From Vespa crabro (Eukaryota > Arthropoda > Insecta > Hymenoptera > Vespidae): DNA of 64,000 bases. Of the stretch, positions 26,366 through 40,328 are shown piece after piece (the first letter of the stretch is position 1; the number at the start of each line of letters is the position of its first letter). Location: positions 1 through 64,000 of the forward strand of contig NW_025813640.1 of the NCBI RefSeq assembly GCF_910589235.1, written 5' to 3'. The notes beneath the pieces are model-generated. The model did no database searches and had not been told where the DNA came from. It saw only the letters and a list, made by a program, of their open reading frames with translations. The position numbers and the translations under genes were made by a program.

Positions 26366-29300
26366 GCCATTATTATCTTTATTATCGTTATTATTATCAT
26401 TATCATTATTTCTATCGTTATTATCGTTATTATCGTTATAACCGTTAAAGTCTTTATTATCTTGAATATTATTATTATTAACATCATTAATAGCAATATT
26501 ATCGTTATTATCGTATTTATTATTATCGTCATTACATATTTTTTTTGTTATCATTACTATTATTATTATCCTTCTTATCGTTATTAACGTTATTATCGAT
26601 AATATTATTAACATTATTATTGTAATTATTGTTATTATCGTTAACATTACTACTATTACCTCCATTATCGTTATTATTATTGTCGTTATTATCGTTATTA
26701 TCTTTATTATACTTATTATTCTTATTACTATTATTATTATTATATTCGTTATTATCGTTATTATCGTTATTATAATAATTATTATTATTATTATTATGAC
26801 CGTTAATATCGATATTATCGTTATTATCATTAATTTTTTTATTATCGTAATAGATATTATCGTTATTATTATCATTATAGTTATCATTGTCGTCATTATC
26901 TCTATTTTCGTTATTATTGTTATTATCATTATAATTATTATCGATAATAACGTTATTATCGTTATTATATTTATTATTGCTATTATTATTATTATTATCG
27001 ATATTATCCTTAAAATTTTTATTATTATTATCGATATTATCGTTATTATTGTTATTATTATAATCGCTATTGTCGTTATTATCGTTATTATTGTTGTTAT
27101 TATTATTATTAGTATAGATATTATCGTTAATATTGTTATTATTATTATTTATATTATCGTTAATCTCGTTACTATCGTTATTATCCTTACTATCGTTAAT
27201 ATCGTTATAATCTTTATTAATATTCATATTATTATAGTTATTATCTTAAATATCGTTATTATTATTATTATTAATTTTGCCGTAATTATCGTTTATATAG
27301 TTTTCGTTATAATCTTTATTATCGGTATTAATGTTATTATTACTATTATTATTATCCTTATTATCGTTATTACCGTTTTTATCGTTATAAATATTATCGT
27401 TATTATAATAATTATTGTTATTGTCGTTATTATTACTACTATTACCCCTATTATCGTTATTATTGTTATTGTTAATATTATTATTATCGATATTATCGTT
27501 AATTTTGTTATTATTATTATCGATATTATCGTTAATAATATTATTATTAGTATTATCGATATTATCAATATTATCGTTATCATTATTATCGTTATTATCG
27601 TTCTTATCGTTATTATAATTATTATTACCCTCATTATCGTTATTATCGATATTATCGTTATTATCGTTCTTATTAATATCGTTATTATCGTTATTATTGT
27701 TATTATTGTTATTATTACTATTATTATTGTGATTATTATCGTTGTTACTTGTATTATTATTATTATTATTGTCGTTATTATCTTCATTTTCGTTATTATT
27801 ATTATTATTATCGTTAATATTGTTATTATTATTATCGATATTACCCTTATTATCGTTATTATTACTATTGTTATTATCGTTATTATCGATATTTTAGTTA
27901 TTATTATCGATGTTATCGTTATTATACTTAATATCGTAATTAATATTATCATAATTATCGTCATTATCGTTATCAAAGTTATTATGTCATTATTTCTATT
28001 ATTATTCTTATAATTATTAATATGCCTTATTACCGTTAATATCGACATTATTATTATTATTATAATCGTTAATATCGTTATTATTATTATTACTTTAGAC
28101 GTCATTATCGTTATTATTATTATTATTATAATTGCCGTTATTAACTTTATTATCGTTATGTTCGTTCTTATTGTTATAATCCTTATTATCTATATAATTA
28201 TTATAAATATAATCATTATCGTTGTCTTCGATATTATTGTTAATATTATTATATTTAATATCGCTATTATCACTGTTGTCGTTATAATTATTATCGTTAT
28301 AATCGTTATTATCGTTGTTATCTTTGTTATCGTTATTATTGTTATCTTTATTATCCTTGTTATTTTCATTATAATTATCGTTATTATCGTTAATATTGTT
28401 TCTATCTTTAATACCAATATTATTATTATTGTTATTATCGTTATTATCGTTATTATCTTTATTATCGTTATTATTGTTAGTAATACTACATTTATAATCG
28501 TTATTATCGTATTTATCGTTATTATTAATATTAATATTTTAGTTATCGTAATAAGCGTCATTAATTTTTTTAATTTTATAGTTATAATCGTTATTGTACT
28601 TAATATAATTATCGTTATCACCTTTATTAATGTTTTTATCGATATAAATATTACAGTTTCTATCCTTATGGTATTATATTTTCTATCCTTATATTATTAT
28701 AGTTACTATCCTAATTGTCGTTATTATCGTTATAATAAATATTGTTATCGATAATATCGATATTATCGTTATTATTATTATTTCTATTGTCGTTATTATC
28801 ATTATTATTGTTATCATCGAAAGAGTTATTTTCCTTAATATTGTTATAATTGTTAACATTACCAATTATATTATTGTTTTTATACTAATTGTCGCAATTA
28901 TTATTGTTAGTATTAATACTATTATTATTGTAATATTCGTTATTATCGTTATTAATGTTATTATTGTTATTAGTATTGTCGTTATTATCATTAATATTGT
29001 TAACGTCATAATCGTTATTATCATTATTGTTGTTATCGTCATTATTATTATTAATATTATCGTTATTATCGTTATTATTATTATCGTTATTATTCTTATA
29101 ATCCATAATGTTGTAGTTATTATTATCGTCTTCATCGTTATTACTATTGTCATTATTTTAGCTTGTATCGTTATAATCAGTATTATCGTTATTCTCATTA
29201 TTATTATGATTATTAACATCGTATTTATCGCTATTATGATTATTATGAATATTGTTATTATCGCTATGATCGCTATAATCGTTATTATTATTACCGTTAT

Positions 29301-32248
29301 CGCCGTTATTATCGTTATTATCGTTATTATAGTTCTTATAAATTTTATTACTAACGTTATTATCGTTGTTATCGTTCTTATAATTATTATTACTATCATT
29401 ATTTTCGTTAATATTGTTATTATCGTTCTTGTCTTTATTATCCTTATTATCGATATTACTATTATTATTATCCTTATTGTCGTTGTTATCGTTATTATGG
29501 TTATAATTATTATCGTTATTCTACTTATTATCGTTATTATTGTTATTATTAGTTTTTTTATTATCGTTCTAATTGTTATTATCATTATTAATGTTATTAT
29601 TATTATTAATGTTATTTTTATTATCTTTATTATCGTTATTATGGTTAATATTATTATTATTTTTTATCGTTTTTATTCTTATTATTATTATAATTATTAT
29701 CGATATTATCATTATCTCTATTATCGTTATTATCATTACTTTTGTTATTATTATTATTGTTATTATCCTTTTTATTGTCATTATTAATATTATTATTATA
29801 ATTATTTTCATTATTATCGTTAATATCTTTATTATTGTTATTATTGTTATCGTTATTATTGTTATCATCGATATTATTATTTTTACTATTATCCTTATAA
29901 TCGTTATTATTATTATCGTTATTATCGTTATAATCCAGAATATTGTTTTTATTATTATCGTCTTCATCGTTATTATTATTATTATCATTATTATAGCCAT
30001 TATCGTTATTATCAGTACTTTCGTTTTTTTTGTTTTTATTATAATTATTAACTTCGAAATTATCGACATTATGATGATTAGTAATATTGCTATTTATGCT
30101 ATTAACGCTTTTATCGTCATTATTATTATCGCTATTATCTTCAATATCTTTATTATCGTTATTATTGTTATTATTATTTTCGTTATTATCGTTAATATCG
30201 TTATTATCTTTATAATTAATATCATAATTATTGTTATCATCGTTATTATCGCTATTACCGTTATTATTATTATTACTATTACCATTACTATCGTTATTAT
30301 TATTCTTGTTATTACAGTTAATATCGTTATTTTTGTTATTATTATTATTATTAACTATATTATCGTTAATAGTGTCATTATTATTTTCGATATTATCGTT
30401 AATTTCGTCAATATTATAATCGTTATTATCGTTATTATTGTTATTATTACTACATTTGTTATAGTTATTATCTTAATTATTGATATTGTTAATATTATTA
30501 TTTTCGTTATTATCGTAATTAGCGTTATTAATTTTATTATTATTATCGTTGTAATCGTTACTGTTCTTATGAATATTAGCGTTATTTTATTTATTAATGT
30601 TTTTATCGATAATAATATTATTGTTATTATAGTTACTACCCTTATTATCGTTATTATCGTAATTATAAATATTATAAACGTTATTATTGATATTATCGTT
30701 TTTATCTCTATTATTATTATCGTTATTATCGTTATTATCGTAATTATTTTTATTATTATTATCGTTATTATCGTTGTTATTATCTATATTATTGTAATTA
30801 TTATTTTCATTATTATCGTTACTATTGTAATTATTATTATTCTCACTTTTGTTAATATCGTTAATATCTTTATTATTATAATTATTATCCTTATTGTCGT
30901 TATTATTATTATTATTCGTAACATTGATATCGTTATAAATGTTAGTATCATTATCGTTATTATCATTATTAAAATTATGATTAAACTTAATATCGTTGTT
31001 TTCATTATAATTGTTATTAATGTAATTATTATTATCGTAATTATCGTTATTATCGTTTTTATTGTTATTATTATTAACGTTAGTATCCATATTATTGTTA
31101 TTATTATTAACGTTATTATCGTTATTATTTTTATCATTATTATAATTTTAATCACTATTATCATTATTATCTTATTTATTGATAATATTGTAACTATTAA
31201 TTACGTTAATGTCGTTAATATCGTTATTATCGTTATTATTATTATTATTATAATATTTATTATCGTAATTGCCTTTATTATTATTACAACTGTTACAGTT
31301 ATTATCGTAAATTTCGTTATTGTTGTTATTATTATTATAATTAATATCGTTATAATATTTATTATTGTTATCAATATAATCAATATAATCTTTATTATCG
31401 ATATTATCTTTATTATAGTTTTTAGTGTCATTATTAATACTATTATTATCGTTATTATCTTTTTATTGTTATTACTGTTATTATTGTTATTGTTAGTATC
31501 GTTATAATCATTATTATCGTCATTATTATCTTGTTTTTCGTTATTATCATTATTATCGCTATTATTGTTAATATTATTATCGTTATTATCGTCACTAGTG
31601 TTATTATTATTATTATTATTATTTTCGTACATATCCATATTATTATTATCATTATTATTATTATCACTATTATTATTGTTATTATCGTTATTATCGTTGT
31701 TATTGCTATTAATATTATCGTTATTAAAGTGTATATCTCTGTTAATTTTATTATTATTATCGTAATTGTTGTTATTAATATTGTAATATTTATCACTATC
31801 ATCATTATTATTGCAATTATCTTTATTATTGTTAATATTATTATCATGACAATCGATAATATCGTTATTATTGTTATTATTATTATCGTTATTATCGTTA
31901 CTTAGTTATTATTATTATAATTATTATCGTTAATATCATTATTATCGTTATTATCGTTACTATTGTTATTATTATTATCGTCACTATCGTTCATATCGTT
32001 ATTATCCTTATTATAAATATTATAATCGTTGTTATCGTTATTATCGTTATTATAATTATTATTATCGTTGATATCGTCATTATAATTGTTATTATCGTTA
32101 TTATCATTTTTATCATTAATATTGTTATTGTTATCATTATTTTTATTATTATCGTAATTATCGCTATTATCATAACTATCGTCTTTATTGTTATTATTAT
32201 TATCGTTATTATAGCCATTATCGTTATTATAATTTTTATTATTATTAT

Positions 32249-33903
32249 TGTTACGTCTCACAAGCTATGTACTTTAATAGAGCTAACTCCAAAGTTAGTT
32301 TGCTATTCCGCACCTTGCGGGTGATTTGTGCCCTTCTCCGCCCTCACCTGCCTGGGCAGTTCAATTGGCTCTATATTGTCACCGAACAGAGTGTCGAATC
32401 GATATTTCAAATGCTCACTTACCTCTTGGGAAGACAATCCAAGCTAATGGTGGAGCCTCATTTCCAGATATTTGGGGGTCCTAGGATCCAAAATCGGAAG
32501 GTCTAGTGGGGTCACCCACCTTCTAGATAGCTGCAGGGGAATCGGGCGGTATGAGGGAAAATTTTTTTTTTCTTTTTCAATTAATTCCATACCCAATGTA
32601 TCGTTATAAATATCGGTTTCGTGGTAAAGTTCCTTTAACAGACGTCGCAGTTGTTATTTTCTACCACCGCTACGTACCTTCGGGATTAGGAGGGCAAGTA
32701 TTTGGAAGAGGTGTTTGATTGGAGGTAGGAGAGAAAGAGAAAAGTGTCGTCCTTGCGGAGCGTCCACACCGAAATGACGATTTTATAGGAGGATACTTGT
32801 GCCGTTCGTCCTCACCGAGGAATAAGGATGGATGAATGTTTGGATATAAAGAAATCACGCACTGGTCAACAATAACAATTTTAATGATGTATTAAATGTT
32901 TCACTAATGTACAGTGAATAATTACACCTTTGGATGATGTTCCCCACGCGAACGCGGTTATTTTATTATTATGAAATTTAATTTTAATTTCAATTGAAGG
33001 GTTCTAACTTATTTAATTGACAAAGTTAAACTGTAGCGTAAAATTCTAAGTTGGATAATGACTGCTTAAGGCTCAAGTCTAGGAGCTTGCGACTTGTTGA
33101 GTAAGGCTGCGAACGATGACTAACGACTCTCTTTGCTCCTCCTAGGGCGAGTCCGGTTGACGTCACTGTGCCTGTGCGCCGCTCGCGCGTGCCGTCTAAG
33201 TGCGGTGGTGGTGGGGCACGTCGCCCGCGCTTCCGCCTTAGTGCGGTAGTGGTGGGAGGAACACTGCGAGCGTTCCTTTATTACTTCTTCCAAGTATTGC
33301 GTTCGCTCGGTGCTTATCACCGGATGTAATTCTCGGAGCTCTTAGCCCCTGGAGTGTTGTTATTAGCAGGTTTGGTTCCGAAAATGATTTTGATATCGTT
33401 GCTCTTAATACTTGGAACGCAGGATCTTAAAATCCACATCACCGGATGTCGTCTCGCCAAAATAGATAAGTATGTCTCACAATTATTTATTACATTTATT
33501 TAAAGAAATTTCTCGCAGTAGTTTCCCAAGGTTATTGAACATTAATGCAATAGGGTAATTGTTTATTTTATTACAGGGTTGCATGTATATGTGTATATTT
33601 TGTTAACAATGGTCCCGATTTGTTAGCTAATTATTATTATTATTTAAAGTGTTTTTATGTATTATTAATAATAAGGTGCTAGTAGTAACAGGTGTTGATA
33701 AGGTAACTTAGCTATTATTGCGAGTGGTATAATTATCGATATTTTGAATATTTAGCCTACGAATGAGCGATATACATTTTGAAGATTGATCCCCTTTACT
33801 TAAGCTAGCGAATGTATTAATCTTTCATTTATACTATAGTTTACCTTTTATTCCCTTTTTTTTTATAATTATTTACATACGTCGCTTGTCACGGGATGTA
33901 ACA
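32249..33903 (-). mobile_element. Probable solo LTR, copy 2 (1655 bp)
   Basis: Same element and orientation as 8174-9828, the same total length, with scattered substitutions throughout and the same TGTTAC/GTAACA ends and ATTAT flanks (32244-32248 and 33904-33908). The array on both sides also matches the flanks of copy 1, so the two came from one insertion copied with its surroundings. Differences from copy 1 include loss of the hairpin near 32943-32958 and a changed second GC-rich repeat (GTGGTGGGAGGAAC). Short open frames inside differ between copies mainly at amino-acid-changing sites, so no coding function is supported. Confidence 0.6.
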
Positions 33904-34249
33904 ATTATCGTTAATATTATTGTCGTTATTATCATTATTATCGTTTTTGTTGTTATAATTATTATTGTTATTATCCTTATAATTGTTATTATTATTATTA
34001 TAAATATTATCGCTATTATTATCATTGTTATTATCGTTATTATTATTATCGTTATAATCGTTATTATTCTTGTTATCGTTATTATCGTTATTATTAGTAT
34101 TTTTATTATCTTTATTATAGTTATTATTGTTATTACTACTATTATTATTATCGTCATTATCGTTATTATCACTATAAATGTTATTATTTTTACATTATTA
34201 TCATTATTATCGGCTTTATTATTATTGTTATTACCGTTATTATCGTTAT

Positions 34250-34295
<46 letters not shown>

Positions 34296-36181
34296 TTTGT
34301 CGATATTATCGTTAGTAGTGTTATTATTATTATCTATATTATCATTAATATCGCTAATATTATTATGGTTATTATCTTTATTATCGTTATTATTGTTATT
34401 ATTACTACATTTTTGTCGTTATTATCGTAATTATCGTTATTTTTAATATCATTGTTTTCTTTATTATCGTAATTAGCGTTATTAATTTTATTATTATTAT
34501 CGTTATAATCGTTACTGTTTATAATATTATTATCGTCATTAACTTTATTAATGTTTTCGTCGATATTAATATGATTGTTTTTATAGTTACAAGCCTTATT
34601 ATAGTTATTAGCCTTATTATAGTTATTATCGTTAATAGAAATATTATAATCATTACTATCGATATTATCGTTGTTATCTTTATTATTGTTATTATTATTA
34701 TCATTATTATCGTTATTATAGTTATTACTTTTCTTATAGTTGTCGTTAACATCGTTTTTAATGTTATTATTATTATTATTATGGTAATTTCCATATTACC
34801 GTTATAATTCTTAATATTATTACTATTATCGATTTTATCTTAAAACTGTTATTATTATTATCGATATTATTGTTATTATCGTAATTATTATTATCGTTAA
34901 TATCGTTATTATTGTTAATGTTGTTATGATTGTTTTTATTATTACTATTATTATTGTTATTATTTTTATTATCGTTATTATTGTTATTATTCTTATTATT
35001 ATTACTATAATTATCGTTATTATCGTGATTATCTTTATTAAGGTTATTAGTGTTATTATTACTACTATTATTATCTTGATTATCGTTATTATCATTATTA
35101 TTACTATTATTATTAATATAATTATTATTATTATCGTTATTGTCTTTGTTATCGTTATAATCATTATTAATATCGTTATTATCGTTTTTATCGTTAATAA
35201 CATTATCATTGTTATTATTATTATTATTGTTAGTATCGTTATTTCGTTATTATCGTAATAATCGATATTATTGATATTTTTATTATCTTTATAATTATTA
35301 TTATCGTTATTATTGATATTATTATTTTTTATTATGTTGTTATTATTGTTATTTTTGTAATAATTATTATCGTTAATATCCTTATGTTCGTAATTATTGT
35401 TATTATTATAACTATTATTATCGCTACTTTCGTTATTATGTTTGACAATTTTGTCGATACTAGAGTTATAAACGTTATTATTGTTAACGTTAATATCGTT
35501 ATTATTGTCTTTATCGATAATATTATCATTTCTATTATCGTTACTATTCTTATTATCGTTATTATTGTTATTATTGTTATTAATATTGATATTTCTAACA
35601 TTAATATCATTATTAATGCAATTATCGTTATTATTGTTAATTTAATTATCGTTACAGTCGTTAATACCATTGCTATTGTTATTATTATTATCGTTATAAT
35701 CGATACTTTTTTATTATTAGTATAATTATTATCGTTAATATTATTATTATCGTTATCATCGTTAAAATTGTTATTATTGTTATCGCCAGTATTGTTAATA
35801 TCGTTATTATCCTTATTATTATTATTTTTATTATCGTTATTATCGTTATTAATGTTAGTATTATTTTGTGATTATTGTAATTATAAATATTACTAAACTT
35901 ACTACCGTTATTGTCGTTATTATCGTTAGTATTGTTTTTATTATTATCGTACTTAATGTTATTATCGTTATTATTGTAATTATTATTAATGATATTATCC
36001 TCATTATTTGTATCATTGTTAAAATTTTTATCGCTAATATCATTATTATCATAATTATCGTTATTAATGTAACTATTATTATCGTTACTATCGCTAATAT
36101 CGTTATTATAGTGATTATTATTTTTATTATTAATATTATTATTATTATTATTATTATTATTATCGTTATTATCGTAATTAA

Positions 36182-36215
<34 letters not shown>

Positions 36216-39200
36216 ATCGTTATTATTTCTATTATTATTATTTTTATAATCGTTATTATCGTTATTATCGTTATTATAATTATCAGTGTTATTATTACTA
36301 CTACCACAATCGTTATTATCGTCAATATTGTTATATTATTATAATTATTATCGTTATTATAGTTATTATTTTTATTGTTATCGTTATTATCATTTTTATT
36401 GTTATTATCATTATTATTGTAATTATTATTTTTTATTTTATTACCGTCATTATCGTTATTGTCGTTTTTATGTTTATTATTATTATTACTATTATCGTAA
36501 TTATTTTTATTCTTATTATCGTTATTGTCGTTGTTATCTGTATTATTCTTATAGTTATAATCGTTATTAGCGTTACAATTGTTATTATTGTTAATATTAT
36601 GATTGTCATTATCGTAATTATTGTTATTATCGTTTTTTTCTTTATTATTATTATTATTATTAATGTTATTTTCCTTATTATTTCTATTACTATTACTTCT
36701 ATTATCCTTATTACAATAATCTTTATTGTCGTTATTAACGATATAATCGTTATTATTATTATAATTATTTGAGTTATTACTGTTTATATTGTTAATATTA
36801 TTATCGTTATTAATGTTATTATTGTTATTATTATTATCGTTTCTATCATTATTATTGTAATTATTGTTATTATTAGTATTATTACTATCGCTGTTATTAT
36901 GATAGTTATTATCGTTAATATCGTTATTTTCTTTATTATTTTTATTATTATTACATATATTATATTTACTATCGACATTAATGTTACTATTATCACCATG
37001 TAATAGTTATTAACAATATTATGTTTATTATTGATATAATTTTTAATATTATTATCGTTAGTATTATTATTATTCTTAACAATATAGTTATTATCATTAT
37101 TATTGTTATTATTATTATCGTTATCACCGTTATTATCCTTATTTTTGTTATTATTATAACTATTTTTAATGTTATTATCGTTGTTATTGTTATTATTGTT
37201 ATTATTATTTTTTTTAATATCGTCATTATTATTATTTTTATTACCGTCAATATCGTTATTAATGCAATTATTATTATAATTATTACAGTTATTATTATTA
37301 TTATAATTATTATAGTTATTATTATTATTAGAGTTATTATCGTTAGTATTGTTATTACTTTTATCGTTATTATCGGTATTATTATTATTATTATTCTCGT
37401 TATTATCGAGATTATTATTATCGTTATTATCGGTATTATTTTTATTATTACTATTATTGTTATCGATATTATCGTTATTATTGTTATATATATTACCGTT
37501 ATTATCATTATATTGCTATTATTATTATAATTATTATCGTTATTGTTATTATTATAGTTATTACCGTCATTATTGTTATTATTATTATCGTTATTATTGA
37601 TATTATCGTTATTATCGTAATTATTATTATATTATTATTATTATTATTTTTATCGTTATTATTATTATTATCGTTATTATCGTTATAATCGTTATTATCA
37701 TTATTATTATTACTATTGTTAGTATTATTATCTTTATTATTGTTACTATCGAAGTTATAATTATTATTATTATCGGTATTATCGTTGTTATTATTATCGC
37801 TATTATCGTTATTGTCATCGTTTTCGTGATTCTCGTTATTATTGTAATCGTTATTTTCGTTATAAACGTTTTTATCCTTATTATTATTATTATTATTATT
37901 ACCGTCATTATCTTTTTTATTATTATCGTTGTTGTCGATATTTTCGTTTTATTCGTTATTATTGTTATTACTATCATTATTATTATTATCGTTATTAAAG
38001 TTATTATCGTTATTGTCTTTATTATATTTATTATTGTTAACATTACCACTATTGTTATCGTTATTACACTAATTATCGTTATTATTATTATTATTATTGT
38101 TATTATTATTATTATAGTTATTATCGTTATTATCGTTATTATAATTCTTAATTTTGTCGTTATTATCGTTATTGTAATTATCTTTATTACCTTTATTATC
38201 GTTTTAATTGTTATTATTATGATTATTATTTTCGTCGTTATCGTTAATTTGTTATTATTATTGATATTATGGTTAACATAGTTATTATTGTTAACGTCAT
38301 TATCGTAATTATCGTTATTATCGTTTATATTTGTTATATTTATTATTATTATTACTATCGTTATTAACGGTATTAATGTGATTATTATTATTATTGTTAT
38401 CGTTATTATCGTTATTATTATAATTTCTATTATTGTTATTATGGTATTTGTAGTAATTATTATTATTATTTTTATAGATATTGCCGTTAATATTATTTTT
38501 ATTTTTACCTTAATTATCATTATCTTTATTTTTATTATCGTAAAATCGTTTTTATCTTTCTTATTGTTATTACTTTTATTATTATTGTTAGAATCTTTAA
38601 TATCGTTATTGTCTTTCTTATTACTAATATTAATACTGTTATTATCATTATTATTGTTATTATCATTATTATCGTTATTATCGTTATTAAAGTTACCATT
38701 GTTATTATTATTACCGTTATTATTTTTCTTATCGTTTTTATCGTTATTATTATTATTATTACCGTCATTATCTTTATTATTATTATTGTTACCGTCATTA
38801 TCGTTATTATTATTATCGTTATTATCGATATTTTGTTATTATCGTTATTATTGATATTACTATCGTTATTATTATTATCGTTATTAAAGTTATTATCGTT
38901 ATTATTGTTAATATTATTATTATTTTTATCGAAATTATCGTTATTATTGGTATAATTATTATCGTTGTTATCGTTATTATTGTTATTATTATTATCTATA
39001 ATAACGTTATTATTGCCATTATTATTATTATTATTATCATTATTATCGATATTAACGCTATTATCTTTATTATTATTATTATTATCGTTGATATTTTAAT
39101 TATCATTATCGATATTATCGTTGTTATCGTTTTTATTGTCCTTACTATTTTTATTCTTATTATCGCTATTATCGTTATTACCTTTATTACTGTTATTTTC

Positions 39201-39542
39201 GTTATTATTGTTATTACTGTTAATATTATCGATGTTATCGTTAATATTGTTATTATTATTTTCGTTATAATCGTTATTATTCTTATTATTATCATCGTTA
39301 TAAACTTTATTATTGATATTATTTTTACTATAGTTATTGTTACTATTATTATTATCATTATAATCGTAATTATCGTTATTATTATTATTAATATTTTCGT
39401 AATTATCGTTAATATTGTTATCGTTTTATTCCTTGTTATATTTTTTAATGTTATTATTAATATTAATATCGTTGTTATCGTTATTTTTACTACTATCACC
39501 ATCATTATCGTTATTATTATTATCGTTATTATCTTTGTTATC

Positions 39543-39593
<51 letters not shown>

Positions 39594-39865
39594 GCAGTAA
39601 TTGTTTTTATTATCGTTAGTATCATTATTATTATTATCGCTATTATCGTTATAATCGTTATTATCGTTACCATTATTATTAATTATTCGTTGTTATCGTT
39701 TTTATCGTTATTATCATTATTATCGTTATAATCGATATTATTATTATTATTATTATCGTTATTATCGTTAATATCGTTATTACCGTTTTTATTATTATTA
39801 TTACTGGTATTATTGTTATTGTCGTAATTATTATTGTTGGTATTATCGTTATTATCGTTATTAGT
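33904..39865. repeat. TTATTATCG degenerate array, segment IV
   Basis: Final stretch of the 9-base array, from the second LTR-like element to the 5' end of the second LINE. 33904 to about 35260 is paralogous to 9829-11225. Around 35384 it resembles 774 and 12002, and about 35500-37000 resembles 17250-19000. No gene seen. Confidence 0.93.
39543..39593. repeat. Uninterrupted (TTA)n run
   Basis: About 51 bp of perfect TTA triplets close to the right end of segment IV. Confidence 0.88.
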
Positions 39866-40328
39866 ACCCCCTGTGTGTGTGGGGAAGTAGAATGCTACCA
39901 CAGTTATCCCTGCTTATCGTAGGAGGCGTCTAAGAAGGACTATGTGATTCGCGATTGAATGTTCTTGTACGGCTATTCCTACCTTTGTTCTTCTTTTAAA
40001 TCTTTCTCTATTCATTCTCTCCCTCTCAAACTTCCCCTTCCGTTCCTTTCCTTTCCTTTGGTGAGAATGCTTCCAAATAATTATATTTCTTATGATGGAT
40101 AGTACAGTTAATGGTAATGGCTGTCGTAGGAGTGATACCCAAGCCACGACGGTTACAGGTATTGTTAGGGCATGCCACCCGCCGTAGTCATCATGCAACT
40201 GCCAGGAGCTTTGGTAAGGCAATCTGTTCCCAGCTCTGGTTAGTACACCAGGGAGAGCACCGCAGGTAGGCTACCTATCATGCCATGTGTCTATAGCGTC
40301 AGGAAGGTAAAGATATGAGGAAAGTCAC
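39866..40328 (+). promoter_or_regulatory. 5' UTR of the LINE (putative internal promoter region)
   Basis: Non-coding complex sequence between the array edge and the first clear gag codons. It has a GT-rich start, then a strong pyrimidine tract at about 39975-40060. LINEs usually carry an internal promoter here, but I see no specific motif that proves it. It is absent from copy 1, which is 5'-truncated. Confidence 0.55.

Larger units (their letters stand above)
22176..32248. repeat. TTATTATCG degenerate array, segment III
   Basis: The 9-base triplet array continues immediately after the LINE poly(A) and runs to the second LTR-like element. It contains the 383-bp tandem pair at 22389-23154, a block related to 4857-7300 (about 22540-25400), and a block near 30500 sharing long words with about 10370 and 34475 (GCGTTATTAATTTTATT). 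The last few hundred bases before 32248 match the left flank of the first LTR-like element. No gene is visible; the open frames of up to 644 codons here are periodicity artefacts. Confidence 0.93.

Noticed and set aside
29573..31507. 644-codon plus-strand open frame, and similar frames such as 2700-4235 (511 codons)
   Set aside because: The translations are near-pure Ile/Val/Thr/Phe/Asn runs that follow from the triplet repeat. The other plus frames are open too, and there is no start context, domain or codon signature of a gene.
1..39865. Telomeric repeat tract
   Set aside because: TTATTATCG lacks the G-rich strand of known telomeric repeats. The array is degenerate, interrupted and internally duplicated, and no TTAGG-like tract is present.
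39901..39912. CAGTTATCCCTG in the LINE 5' UTR matches the antisense of a conserved 28S rRNA segment
   Set aside because: Only about 12 bases match, the flanks do not follow 28S rRNA, and it is not the R1 target site. Probably chance.
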